The notes under the pieces: generated by a model
The model's database searches: none
Seen by the model: only the letters and a program-made list of their open reading frames with translations
What the model was told of the DNA's origin: nothing
Shown here: piece by piece, positions 16,762-25,587 of the stretch
Layout of the letters: each line of letters starts with the position of its first letter
How positions within the stretch are numbered: position 1 is the stretch's first letter
NCBI GenBank assembly: GCA_045047085.1
Contig: JASFYT010000002.1
Span: 18,859-82,858, forward strand
Source of the DNA: GCA-2401155 sp045047085
Lineage (GTDB): Bacteria; Pseudomonadota; Alphaproteobacteria; Rhizobiales; Rhizobiaceae
Direction of reading: 5' to 3'
DNA length: 64,000 nt
Program-made: the position numbers and the translations under genes

Positions 16762-18567
16762 TTATGCTATTTTTTTCTTGGCAATTGCCACTTCTTCAAT
16801 AGCATTCTTTGGCTTCCATGCGCTCAACCATTCGCTCAACTCTTGCACGGGCTGGGGCCTTGCAAGGTAATAACCTTGCACGAAATCGCAGCCGTTTTCC
16901 TTGAGAAATTCCAGCTGTTCCTGAGTTTCAACGCCTTCAGCAACGGTTTTTAGATTGAGATTTTTGGCGATACCTAGAATGGATTTTATGATTGCAGGGG
17001 CACGTTTATCGTCTGGATTGTCCAGTGCATTGACGAATTTGTAATCGATTTTGAATATCCGCACCGGTAGATTTTCGAGATAGAAAAGCCCTTCCAATCC
17101 GCCGCCAAAGTCATCGACCGCAAACTGAATTCCGCGACTTGCAATCTTTGAGAAATTGCTTTGAGCGCAATCCATATTTTCTGGAAGCAGACTATTGGTT
17201 ATTTCTAGTTCCAGCTTGGATGGATCAATTCCGGAGTTTTTTACCGCATTGAGTACGTTTACCGCGAAATTTGGATGAATGGTCTGGGTCGGCGAAATGT
17301 TGATCGCCATCCCCAAATCATGGCCCTGACTGTCAAATATTGACAATTGAGCACAGGCCTCGGCCAAAACCCAGTCACCGATATGGCCGATTAGTCCGCA
17401 TTCTTCGGCAATCGTAATAAAATCGCCTGGATATAACATGCCTTTTTCGGGATGGTTCCATCGTAACAATGCTTCGACTGCCACCGGTCTCCCGGTGGGA
17501 CAATCAATTTTTGGTTGGTAATGCAATACAAATTCATCGCCTTTTTTCAATGCAGCGCGTAATTCGCTCTCAACCTTCAACCGGTTTGTGGCGTGAAGGT
17601 TTAATTCTTCGGAGAAATACCGAAATACGTTCTTACCGTCTTCTTTTGCCTGGTACATGGCAAGATCAGCATTGTTCAATACACTTTGATAATCAGCACC
17701 ATCACGAGGGAATGTGGCAATACCAATCGATGCACCGATGGTCACTTGCGCTCCGTCGATCTCAAATGGTTCGTTTGCCGCATTAATAATACGTCGTGCA
17801 ACAGTTGCAGCATCTGTTTCAGCTTTGATTTCTGATAGCAATACGGTGAATTCGTCACCGCCAAGTCTTGCTAGCACACGGTGCTTGGAGGGTGCCTCAA
17901 CATCATCCATATCGAGAGAAGCATCCGATGCAATTGCATGGGGGTCCAGCATACCAAAGCCCACCAGATCTTCGGCTCTTAAAACCTTTGAAATTCGTTT
18001 GGAAAACTGGAGCAATAATTTATCACCGAGATCATGACCCATTGTGTCGTTAACCTGTTTGAAGCCATCAAGATCAACAAACAATAAGGCACCCGATTTT
18101 CCGGTTCGAAATGTGCGGTTTATGGAGCGGGTAAGTTCTTTGCGGAAATACTCGCGGTTTGGCAATTGGGTTGTGCGATCCACGTAAGCCAGTTTTTGAA
18201 TTTTTTCGATGTTCCGTTGAACACGTTGAGTCATAAGGCTGAAGGATTCACCAAGCTCTCCCATTTCATCGAAGCCGCCCATCTTAAAGTCACGCTTCAG
18301 GTTATCAGCGGCAAAACCGTCAATTTCCCGAGTGAGCCTGCGCAAAGGTTTGGTAACATAGGTAATGAATGCCGCTGCACACGCGAAAGACATTAAGAAC
18401 ACAGGGATCATGATGGTAGATTTCACCATGGCAGTCGCCAGTCCTTCACTTGGAAGAACAACAGCAGCTACCAAAAGCAACAGTGATAGAACAAATAGAA
18501 AGACCACCATCAGCTTTATAAACTGAGAGCGGAGCGAACTGCGTTGTTCTCGTAGTTTTACTGTCAT
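16762..18567 (-). CDS. GGDEF-EAL membrane protein (cyclic-di-GMP turnover) with HAMP
   Basis: A 601-residue inner-membrane signalling protein. Two N-terminal helices (LMVVFLFVLSLLLLVAAVVL and TIMIPVFLMSFACAAAFITY) leave almost no periplasmic sensor. A HAMP domain follows (TKPLRRLTREIDGF to FSLMTQRV). The GGDEF domain has an intact RLGGDEF preceded by an unusual insertion of about 30 residues (around GMLDPHAIASDASLDMDD). The EAL domain keeps EALLRW, INISP, DDFG, FKIDYKFV, VAEGVET and VQGYYLA. However, the Glu expected in LELEITES is Asn (LELEITNS) and loop 6 reads DDFGGGLEG instead of DDFGTGYSS, so phosphodiesterase activity may be weak. ATG 18567 is preferred over 18591. Confidence 0.88.
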   Translation of the reverse strand: MTVKLREQRSSLRSQFIKLMVVFLFVLSLLLLVAAVVLPSEGLATAMVKSTIMIPVFLMSFACAAAFITYVTKPLRRLTREIDGFAADNLKRDFKMGGFDEMGELGESFSLMTQRVQRNIEKIQKLAYVDRTTQLPNREYFRKELTRSINRTFRTGKSGALLFVDLDGFKQVNDTMGHDLGDKLLLQFSKRISKVLRAEDLVGFGMLDPHAIASDASLDMDDVEAPSKHRVLARLGGDEFTVLLSEIKAETDAATVARRIINAANEPFEIDGAQVTIGASIGIATFPRDGADYQSVLNNADLAMYQAKEDGKNVFRYFSEELNLHATNRLKVESELRAALKKGDEFVLHYQPKIDCPTGRPVAVEALLRWNHPEKGMLYPGDFITIAEECGLIGHIGDWVLAEACAQLSIFDSQGHDLGMAINISPTQTIHPNFAVNVLNAVKNSGIDPSKLELEITNSLLPENMDCAQSNFSKIASRGIQFAVDDFGGGLEGLFYLENLPVRIFKIDYKFVNALDNPDDKRAPAIIKSILGIAKNLNLKTVAEGVETQEQLEFLKENGCDFVQGYYLARPQPVQELSEWLSAWKPKNAIEEVAIAKKKIA

Positions 18568-18804
18568 AATAATTCGCCTGTGTCGGTGCATAAATTATGT
18601 CCCAAAAACCCTTGGAGCAGCATTAGTCGGCAAAGGTGACTCATTTGTAAATTGAAAAGGAGGGATTTGATGCATCCCAAAGTTAATCCAGATTGTGGGT
18701 TAACTAACCCCCCAATGCATTGATAATAACTTTAAATAACATGTCTGTTTCTCTATGATGCGATTAGACACAAAACCACATTCAAACACCCAGCGAGTCA
18801 AATT
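18568..18804. promoter_or_regulatory. Divergent region upstream of fumarase with a 14-base palindrome
   Basis: GGGTTAACTAACCC at 18697-18710 is a perfect palindrome with a two-base centre, about 95 bases before the fumarase start. ATGCAT hexamers lie on either side (near 18670 and 18715). It could be an operator for fumA or for the divergent GGDEF-EAL gene; the regulator is unknown. Confidence 0.4.
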
Positions 18805-20433
18805 ATGAACACCATGACGGGCAAGGCAGCTTTCGAAATGTTTCCTCTTGGCAAAGACGAGACACCCTACCGGAAACTAACATCAAATTATGTCTCAACA
18901 GACACTTTCCGAGGTAGAGAGATGCTGGTTGTTGAGGCTGAGGGCATGCGCATGCTGTCGGAACAGGCATTCAGCGATATCAATCATTTGTTACGTCCGG
19001 GACACCTCAAACAGCTCGCCTCTATTCTTGATGATCCAGAAGCCACCGATAACGACCGTTTTGTTGCATATGATTTATTAAAAAATGCCAATATTGCAGC
19101 CGGTGGCGTGCTGCCAATGTGTCAAGATACCGGCACAGCCATCATTATGGGCAAAAAGGGCCGCAACGTGTGGAGTGATGGCGGGGACGAAGCGGCACTC
19201 GGCAAAGGAGTACTGGATGCGTATGAGAAAAAGAATTTGCGCTATTCTCAACTTGCTCCGATTTCAATGTTTGAAGAGAAAAACACCAAAGACAATCTGC
19301 CAGCCCAAATAGAACTCTATCAGGAGGGTAAAGACGCCTATAAATTCCTGTTTATGGCCAAGGGTGGCGGTTCAGCGAATAAGACATTCCTTTATCAGGG
19401 AACCCCTTCCCTTTTAACAAAAGAACGTCTGGTCGATTTTCTTCACGAAAAGATTCTTACATTGGGTACAGCGGCATGCCCTCCTTATCATCTGGCAATT
19501 GTAATTGGTGGTACTTCAGCGGAATTTAACTTAAAAACCGTCAAACTGGCCTCTACACGCTATCTTGATAGCCTTCCAACCAAAGGTTCTGAACTTGGTC
19601 ATGCATTCCGGGATGTAGAACTGGAAGAAGAAATCCATAAACGCACCCAGCAAATGGGTGTTGGGGCACAATTTGGCGGTAAATATTTCTGTCATGACGT
19701 GCGGATTATTCGGTTGCCGCGTCATGGGGCATCATTACCAATCGGCTTGGGGGTTTCCTGTTCAGCCGATCGTCAGGCATTGGGTAAAATTACCAAGGAT
19801 GGAATTTTTCTGGAACAACTGGAAACGGACCCTTCCAAATATATGCCTGAAATTGATGAAGCCGCACTGTCATCAGGCGAAGTAAAGATTGATCTTAATC
19901 AGCCCATGTCTGAGATATTAAAAACCCTTAGCCAGCACCCGGTGAAAACCCGTGTCTCACTAAATGGCACAATCATTGTTGCTCGCGATCTGGCTCATGC
20001 AAAAATACGGGAAAGGCTTGAAGCAGGTGAACCCATGCCGGATTATTTCAAACAACACCCGGTCTATTATGCCGGGCCGGCAAAAACGCCGGAAGGTTAT
20101 GCATCAGGTTCCTTTGGCCCGACAACGGCTGGCCGAATGGATTCATTCGTTGATCAATTCCAGTCTTTCGGCGGCTCCATGGTGATGCTGGCCAAGGGTA
20201 ACCGTTCGCGGCAAGTACGCGACGCCTGCAAGCGTCATGGCGGATTTTATCTGGGTTCCATTGGTGGTCCGGCTGCCAGACTTGCGCTCGATTGCATCAA
20301 AAGTGTTGAAGTTTTGGAGTATCCGGAACTGGGCATGGAGGCGATCTGGAAGATTGAAGTGGAAAACTTTCCGGCATTTATTATCGTTGATGATAAGGGA
20401 AATGATTTTTACAAAGAGCTTAATCTTGGTTAA
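18805..20433 (+). CDS. Class I fumarate hydratase (iron-sulfur)
   Basis: A 542-residue [4Fe-4S] fumarase converting fumarate to malate in the TCA cycle. Three candidate cluster cysteines are Cys106 (LPMCQDTGTA), Cys296 (GGKYFCHDVR) and Cys319 (GLGVSCSADR), in the spacing of class I enzymes. The N-terminal alpha domain and C-terminal beta domain (GTTTAGRM-like FGPTTAGRMDSF; VEVLEYPELGMEAIWKIEVE) are fused, as in E. coli FumA. It stands alone behind its own promoter region. The other possibility, class I tartrate dehydratase, is normally two separate subunits. Confidence 0.92.
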   Translation: MNTMTGKAAFEMFPLGKDETPYRKLTSNYVSTDTFRGREMLVVEAEGMRMLSEQAFSDINHLLRPGHLKQLASILDDPEATDNDRFVAYDLLKNANIAAGGVLPMCQDTGTAIIMGKKGRNVWSDGGDEAALGKGVLDAYEKKNLRYSQLAPISMFEEKNTKDNLPAQIELYQEGKDAYKFLFMAKGGGSANKTFLYQGTPSLLTKERLVDFLHEKILTLGTAACPPYHLAIVIGGTSAEFNLKTVKLASTRYLDSLPTKGSELGHAFRDVELEEEIHKRTQQMGVGAQFGGKYFCHDVRIIRLPRHGASLPIGLGVSCSADRQALGKITKDGIFLEQLETDPSKYMPEIDEAALSSGEVKIDLNQPMSEILKTLSQHPVKTRVSLNGTIIVARDLAHAKIRERLEAGEPMPDYFKQHPVYYAGPAKTPEGYASGSFGPTTAGRMDSFVDQFQSFGGSMVMLAKGNRSRQVRDACKRHGGFYLGSIGGPAARLALDCIKSVEVLEYPELGMEAIWKIEVENFPAFIIVDDKGNDFYKELNLG

Positions 20434-20563
20434 ATTTTAACTAATAGAGCTTATGCAACGAAGAACGATTTGTGCAGGACTAGAGAATTGGGCGGAAATA
20501 TGACATTAAGATTTGAAATTAGTAATTTTTGATTCCAACTGCATTTTTACAATCGAGGATAGT

Positions 20564-21196
20564 ATGAAAAAAATTGTGATCATGGCTTTTACTTTGGCGA
20601 TGATAGTTGGCTTTAGTCCAACTTCCTTCACCACTGACAAAGCCGAGGCTGCTGCGGATCGTTTCTACGATTATACAGAAATGCGCTGGCGTCCGATGAG
20701 TGAAAATCCGAAAAATCGCAGTCGGCATTTTTCCAACAAATCACCTGTACGGCGTAAAAAAGTTTCCTTCCGAGAAGCTTATGCGATCGGAACAATTATT
20801 ATTGATACCTCTGAACGCAGGCTCTATCACGTTGTGAGCAAAGGCCGTGCTGTAAAATATGGTATTGGTGTTGGTCGCGACGGATTTACTTGGGCTGGCA
20901 AACACAAGATCACCCGCAAGGCTGAATGGCCAGGCTGGACACCGCCAGAAGTGATGCGTCGCCGTGAAGCCGCCAAAGGCAAAATTCTTCCAAGATATGT
21001 GCCAGGTGGCCCAGATAATCCATTGGGTGCTCGGGCTATGTATATCGGCTCAACGATTTACCGCATCCATGGAACCAACCAACCGTGGACAATCGGAAAA
21101 GCAATGTCTTCAGGCTGCATCCGAATGGCTAATGAAGATGTCGAACACCTTTATGCGCAGGTAAATGTCGGTGCAAGAGTGGTCGTAAGGCACTAG
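20564..21196 (+). CDS. L,D-transpeptidase (YkuD/ErfK family)
   Basis: A 210-residue periplasmic enzyme. A signal peptide (KKIVIMAFTLAMIVGFSPTS, cut near AEA) leads to the YkuD catalytic domain. The catalytic histidine is in YRIHGTN (His169) and the catalytic cysteine in SSGCIRM (Cys185). Such enzymes cross-link peptidoglycan stems 3-3 or attach proteins to the wall. ATG 20564 has GAGGA just upstream; the open frame extends to 20513 without a ribosome site. It ends at a terminator that sits right before moaA. Confidence 0.92.
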   Translation: MKKIVIMAFTLAMIVGFSPTSFTTDKAEAAADRFYDYTEMRWRPMSENPKNRSRHFSNKSPVRRKKVSFREAYAIGTIIIDTSERRLYHVVSKGRAVKYGIGVGRDGFTWAGKHKITRKAEWPGWTPPEVMRRREAAKGKILPRYVPGGPDNPLGARAMYIGSTIYRIHGTNQPWTIGKAMSSGCIRMANEDVEHLYAQVNVGARVVVRH

Positions 21197-21226
21197 TAAT
21201 CGTTATCAAATTACTGTTAGATTATA

Positions 21227-21258
21227 CGCATCCGTGAAGCTTCGCGGATGCGTTTTTA
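21227..21258 (+). terminator. Terminator after the L,D-transpeptidase gene
   Basis: Stem CGCATCCG (21227-21234) with CGGATGCG (21245-21252), then a T-run (21253-21257). It ends only about 14 bases before the moaA start codon. Confidence 0.85.
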
Positions 21259-21271
21259 TTTGGAGAATTTA

Positions 21272-22309
21272 ATGGTTCAAGATTCCAGTTTTCCTGATGC
21301 GTCAGCATTCGAAACTTCATCCCTGATAGACCCGTTTGGCCGTGAAGTTTCGTATTTACGTGTTTCAGTAACTGACAGGTGCGACTTTCGCTGTGTCTAT
21401 TGCATGTCGGAGGATATGACTTTCTTACCCCGCAAGGAATTGCTTACGCTGGAAGAACTTGAACGGCTATGCTCGGTTTTCATTGGAAAAGGTGTGAAAC
21501 GCTTACGTCTTACGGGCGGCGAACCTTTGGTACGTCGTGGTATCATGCAACTGATTGAACAATTGGGTAAGCACCTAGATAGTGGCGCACTGGAAGAGCT
21601 GACAATCACAACCAATGGTTCGCAACTGACAAAATACGCAAGCGAGATTTATGGTTATGGTGTTCGGCGCATCAATGTTTCCATCGATACGCTGGATAGC
21701 GAGAAGTTTACAAAAATCACCCGTTGGGGCCGTATGCAACAGGTTATCGATGGGATGGAAGCTGCCAAAGCAGCCGGACTTGCGGTAAAAATCAATGCCG
21801 TTGCTCTTAAGGGTGTCAATGAAGATGAAATCGAATCCATGATGTTATGGGCTCACGATCAGGGCTTTGATTTCACGGTCATTGAAACCATGCCCCTTGG
21901 TGAAATCACTGAGGACCGCACAGATCAGTATTTGCCACTTTCCCTTGTGCGCCAGCGACTGGAAGAACGTTACACATTGACGGATATTCCGTATAAAACC
22001 GGTGGCCCCGCGCGCTATGTGAAAATTGAAGAGACAGGCGGACGGATGGGTTTCATCACGCCAATGACCCATAATTTCTGTGAAAGCTGCAACAGGGTTC
22101 GTCTGACTTGCACAGGTACGCTCTACATGTGTCTTGGCAAGGATGATGCGGCAGATTTGCGTGCGCCACTTCGGGCATCTGAAGGAAACGAATTACTATC
22201 TCAGGCCATTGATGAAGCAATATCGCGCAAACCCAAGGGCCATGATTTCATTATCGAGCGCAATTCAAAACCGTCAGTCAAACGCCATATGAGCACCACA
22301 GGCGGCTAG
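21272..22309 (+). CDS. moaA: GTP 3',8-cyclase MoaA
   Basis: A 345-residue radical SAM enzyme catalysing the first step of molybdenum cofactor synthesis. The N-terminal cluster is Cys37, Cys41 and Cys44 in DRCDFRCVYC. The C-terminal cluster is CESCNRVRLTC, and the protein ends in the conserved Gly-Gly tail (STTGG) needed for activity. ATG 21272 has GGAGA eight bases upstream. An in-frame ATG at 21248 lies inside the terminator stem and is rejected. The product could supply the cofactor for the molybdenum hydroxylase at the left end of the window. Confidence 0.95.
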   Translation: MVQDSSFPDASAFETSSLIDPFGREVSYLRVSVTDRCDFRCVYCMSEDMTFLPRKELLTLEELERLCSVFIGKGVKRLRLTGGEPLVRRGIMQLIEQLGKHLDSGALEELTITTNGSQLTKYASEIYGYGVRRINVSIDTLDSEKFTKITRWGRMQQVIDGMEAAKAAGLAVKINAVALKGVNEDEIESMMLWAHDQGFDFTVIETMPLGEITEDRTDQYLPLSLVRQRLEERYTLTDIPYKTGGPARYVKIEETGGRMGFITPMTHNFCESCNRVRLTCTGTLYMCLGKDDAADLRAPLRASEGNELLSQAIDEAISRKPKGHDFIIERNSKPSVKRHMSTTGG

Positions 22310-22362
22310 CTACCTATAAATACTCCGGCATATTTGGAAAACTTTCGTTTACGTGTTAGATT

Positions 22363-22674
22363 ATGCGTATGAAAACACGTTCCAAGCATGTTGTGTCCGT
22401 CATTTTCTCTGCGATATTTGCAACCTCTATGTTGTCCATGTCAGGTTTTGCCAATGCTGGGGATGATTGTTCCTGTCGTTTCAAGGGACAGGACATTCCA
22501 ACCGGAAAATCCATCTGCATGAAAACTTCAAAGGGTCTGGTAATGGCCAAATGCGATTGGGTGCTGAATAATACAGCGTGGAAATTTACCGACCAACCTT
22601 GCCCTTATAGCATGTTGAACCAAACACCAGTGGATGCAAAAACTTTAAAGACAAAAATTAAAAAATTCGGATAA
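22363..22674 (+). CDS. Small secreted cysteine-containing protein of unknown function
   Basis: A 103-residue protein with a signal peptide (about residues 1-32, ending FANAGDD) and a short mature domain. The mature part carries five cysteines, in DDCSCRFKGQ, KSICMKT, AKCDWV and QPCPYS, suggesting disulfides in the periplasm. Similar short secreted proteins are common in Rhizobiales but I know of no function. The start is ATG 22363 or 22369. It follows moaA by 53 bases and may be cotranscribed. Confidence 0.7.
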   Translation: MRMKTRSKHVVSVIFSAIFATSMLSMSGFANAGDDCSCRFKGQDIPTGKSICMKTSKGLVMAKCDWVLNNTAWKFTDQPCPYSMLNQTPVDAKTLKTKIKKFG

Positions 22675-22697
22675 CCAATTGAATTTTATAATGTTTG

Positions 22698-23042
22698 TCA
22701 TTTCATAGATAAGCACATAAGTGGCACCCATCCTGTGGTGCCATTGTTGCATTCGCACCAAAGCCAACCGTGGCGCTGGATGGTTCCAGAAAGAGTATCT
22801 CCAGAGTTTACCGATATTTCCTGGGCAGAATAGTCATATGCGCATTTGGTGTTATTTCCAGAATTATTAATTGGCAGATCGTCTGGTACCCGGCCTTCAC
22901 GACCATCTTCAGCAATTGCCCATAGCCATTGATGACCATCCCAGTCATCTTTGCGCCCGCTCAGAGTAATTCTATCTCCAAGCTTCACAATGATTGGGTC
23001 AGGATAAACGGCTTCGTGGTCTGATATAACCTGCCAACGCAT
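22698..23042 (-). CDS. Small protein with two SH3-like domains
   Basis: A 114-residue protein without signal peptide. Two SH3-like units can be seen. The first runs from AVYPDPIIVKLGDRI through WLWAIAEDGREGRVPDDL. The second has an ALYDY-like box (CAYDYSAQEISVNSGDTLS) and GWLWCECNNGTTGWVPLMC. ATG 23042 is preceded by GGAG; a TTG five codons earlier is less likely. It is the last gene of the ilvD / exoR-like / SH3 cluster, 33 bases after its neighbour. Its ligand is unknown. Confidence 0.78.
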   Translation of the reverse strand: MRWQVISDHEAVYPDPIIVKLGDRITLSGRKDDWDGHQWLWAIAEDGREGRVPDDLPINNSGNNTKCAYDYSAQEISVNSGDTLSGTIQRHGWLWCECNNGTTGWVPLMCLSMK

Positions 23043-23075
23043 AATACAACGCTCCAACGCCAGTCTATCAGGCCC

Positions 23076-23876
23076 CTAGTTTTGGGCTTGCAATAATTCA
23101 ACGGCACGGCGACGTTCATCCTCAGATGCCAAAGAGAAATCCTCCTCCTGAAGCGCTGCGATCCAACCCAGATGACGAGGTTCAGCATTTTCTCTTGCTT
23201 GAGAAAGCATCGCCAGACCGCGCACCGGGTCACGTCTTATATACTCACCTTGAAACAGCACATGGCCCAACAGCGCCTTTGCACCCACGTGGCCCTTGCG
23301 ATGGGCGGCACGCAACATTCGTAATGCTCGGCGTTGGCTGTAGGCATTTCCTGCACGTTCCAACTCCATACGGCCTAGCTCGAATTGGGCTTCTGGATGG
23401 CCAAACACCATGGCGGCGGTTGTGTACATGACACGGGCCTGCTTCCAGTCCGGAGTAAGTTCGCTGCCTGGAATTCCCTCCTGATAGTAGCGCCCAAGGG
23501 CCACAAAAGCGTTAGCGCTGAACTGCCAATCAGCCGAATTTGGTCGCAAATCGCGAGATCTTTCAGCAAGTTTCTTGAAAAAATCAAACGCTGCAAGTGG
23601 ATCTTGCGGCACGCCATCGCCGGTTTGATACATCCTGCCGAGTTTCCACTGGGCAGCTAAATTGCCATTTTCAGCAGCGTATTTCAACACACCAAGTGCG
23701 TCTTCCTTGCGGCCATCCTTGCGGAAGGAACGAAAGAAACTAAACACTTTTTTAGAAGTCGTATCACCCTCAAGCACTTTCGACGCATCAAATGCATGAG
23801 CCGCGCCGCCTGCCAAAGCAAGCGGTGTGCACAAAATCAATGCGCTCAAAAGATATGAGGGTTTAAATATCCGCAT
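23076..23876 (-). CDS. Periplasmic Sel1-repeat protein, ExoR-like
   Basis: A 266-residue exported protein. A signal peptide (YLLSALILCTPLALAGGAAH, then AFDAS) is followed by Sel1-like repeats: ALGVLKYAAENGNLAAQWKL, ARVMYTTAAMVFGHPEAQFE, and ALRMLRAAHRKGHVGAKALL. The layout and the C-terminal block (RGLAMLSQA, WIAALQEEDFSLAS) resemble ExoR, the periplasmic inhibitor of the ExoS-ChvI two-component system that controls exopolysaccharide and motility in rhizobia and relatives. The match is by memory of the family, not by alignment. ATG 23876 overlaps the ilvD stop by 14 bases; ATG 23897 is an alternative. No exoS/chvI genes are in the window. Confidence 0.75.
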   Translation of the reverse strand: MRIFKPSYLLSALILCTPLALAGGAAHAFDASKVLEGDTTSKKVFSFFRSFRKDGRKEDALGVLKYAAENGNLAAQWKLGRMYQTGDGVPQDPLAAFDFFKKLAERSRDLRPNSADWQFSANAFVALGRYYQEGIPGSELTPDWKQARVMYTTAAMVFGHPEAQFELGRMELERAGNAYSQRRALRMLRAAHRKGHVGAKALLGHVLFQGEYIRRDPVRGLAMLSQARENAEPRHLGWIAALQEEDFSLASEDERRRAVELLQAQN

Positions 23877-25587
23877 AACAAATTTTCTCGGCAGCACCGC
23901 CGGGATGGGTTACGGCGCCTTCGCGTGCAGAACTTACCGTTTGGGCATATTTCCAGATGACGCCTGAGGTGGAAGCCGTTTCGCGTGGTTTCCAAACTTT
24001 ACGGCGCTCGGCCAATTCTTCATCGGACAACTGCACATTGAGTGTGCCCTTGGTTGCGTCAATTGAAATGATGTCGCCATCTTTCAGTAAGCCAATCGGG
24101 CCGCCAATTGCTGCTTCCGGACCCACATGCCCGATACAGAAACCTCGGGTTGCGCCGGAAAAGCGTCCATCAGTAATCAACGCCATTTTGTCGCCCATTC
24201 CCTGCCCGTAAAGAGCAGCGGTGGTGGACAACATTTCGCGCATGCCCGGACCGCCTTTTGGACCTTCATAGCGAATGACCAGAACTTCGCCTTCTTCATA
24301 GGTACGGTTGGTAACCGCTTCAAAAGCTTCTTCTTCGGAATCAAAGCAACGTGCAGGGCCCGTAAATTCCAGCCTGTCCATGCCTGCAATTTTCACAATT
24401 GCACCATCACTTGCCAGATTGCCTTTAAGGCCAACCACGCCGCCGGTGACGGTGAGTGGATTATTTGCTGGACGCACCACGTCCTGCTGGTCATTCCATT
24501 TCACAGATTCCATGTTTTCAGCAATGGTACGGCCAGTAACCGTCATGCAATCCCCATGCAAATACCCATGCTCCAGCATGGTTTTCATCAATAGCGGGAT
24601 ACCACCGGCTTCAAACATATCTTTTGCGATATATTTTCCACCCGGCTTCAAATCAGCAATATAAGGGGTTTTTTCAAAAATTTTGGCCACATCGAACAAA
24701 TCGAATTTGATGCCACATTCATGGGCAATTGCGGGCAAATGAAGAGCAGCGTTAGTGGAGCCGCCTGAGGCAGAAACAACGGCAGCTGCATTTTCCAATG
24801 CTTTTAGCGTGACGATATCACGAGGGCGAATGTTTCTGGCGATCAGTTCCATGACCATAGCACCGGAAGCGTATGAAAATTTGTCACGGATTTCATAAGG
24901 AGCCGGAGCGCCACAGGAATATGGCAAAGCCAGACCAATGGCCTCGGCGACGGTTGCCATTGTATTTGCAGTAAACTGGGCACCGCAAGAACCGGCTGAC
25001 GGACAGGCTACCTGTTCAATCGTTTCCAAATCTTCGTCTGACATGTCGCCGACCGAATGCTGACCCACGGCCTCAAACACATCCTGAACGGTGATTTCGC
25101 GACCCTTGAAGGTGCCCGGCAGGATAGAGCCGCCGTAGATGAAAATTGACGGGACGTTCAAGCGAACCATTGCCATCATCATGCCCGGCAGAGATTTATC
25201 GCAACCGGCAAGTCCAACAATTGCATCATAGCAATGGCCACGCATGGTGAGTTCCACGCTGTCGGCGATCACATCGCGCGATACAAGCGACGATTTCATG
25301 CCCTGGTGGCCCATGGCGATGCCGTCGGTTACGGTAATGGTGCAAAATTCGCGTGGCGTACCACTAGCAGACGCAACACCTTTTTTCACAACCTGCGCCT
25401 GACGCATTAGCGAAATATTACAAGGGGCCGCTTCGTTCCAACAAGATGCAACACCCACCAACGGCTGATCGATTTCAGCTTTGGAAAGTCCCATGGCGTA
25501 GAGATATGAACGGTGCGGAGCGCGCGCCGGGCCAACTGTCGTGTGGCGGCTCGGAAGCTTGCTCTTGTCGAATACTTTTGCGTCCAT
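23863..25587 (-). CDS. ilvD: Dihydroxy-acid dehydratase
   Basis: A 574-residue iron-sulfur dehydratase of branched-chain amino acid synthesis, forming 2-ketoisovalerate and 2-keto-3-methylvalerate. Cluster cysteines appear in VASCWNEAAPCN, GLAGCDKSLPG and CPSAGSCGAQFTANTM. GRFSGATRGFCIGHVGPEA and the C-terminal GAVTHPGGA are typical. It is of the shorter IlvD form, about 40 residues less than the E. coli enzyme. The downstream ExoR-like gene starts inside its last codons. Confidence 0.92.
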   Translation of the reverse strand: MDAKVFDKSKLPSRHTTVGPARAPHRSYLYAMGLSKAEIDQPLVGVASCWNEAAPCNISLMRQAQVVKKGVASASGTPREFCTITVTDGIAMGHQGMKSSLVSRDVIADSVELTMRGHCYDAIVGLAGCDKSLPGMMMAMVRLNVPSIFIYGGSILPGTFKGREITVQDVFEAVGQHSVGDMSDEDLETIEQVACPSAGSCGAQFTANTMATVAEAIGLALPYSCGAPAPYEIRDKFSYASGAMVMELIARNIRPRDIVTLKALENAAAVVSASGGSTNAALHLPAIAHECGIKFDLFDVAKIFEKTPYIADLKPGGKYIAKDMFEAGGIPLLMKTMLEHGYLHGDCMTVTGRTIAENMESVKWNDQQDVVRPANNPLTVTGGVVGLKGNLASDGAIVKIAGMDRLEFTGPARCFDSEEEAFEAVTNRTYEEGEVLVIRYEGPKGGPGMREMLSTTAALYGQGMGDKMALITDGRFSGATRGFCIGHVGPEAAIGGPIGLLKDGDIISIDATKGTLNVQLSDEELAERRKVWKPRETASTSGVIWKYAQTVSSAREGAVTHPGGAAEKICYADI

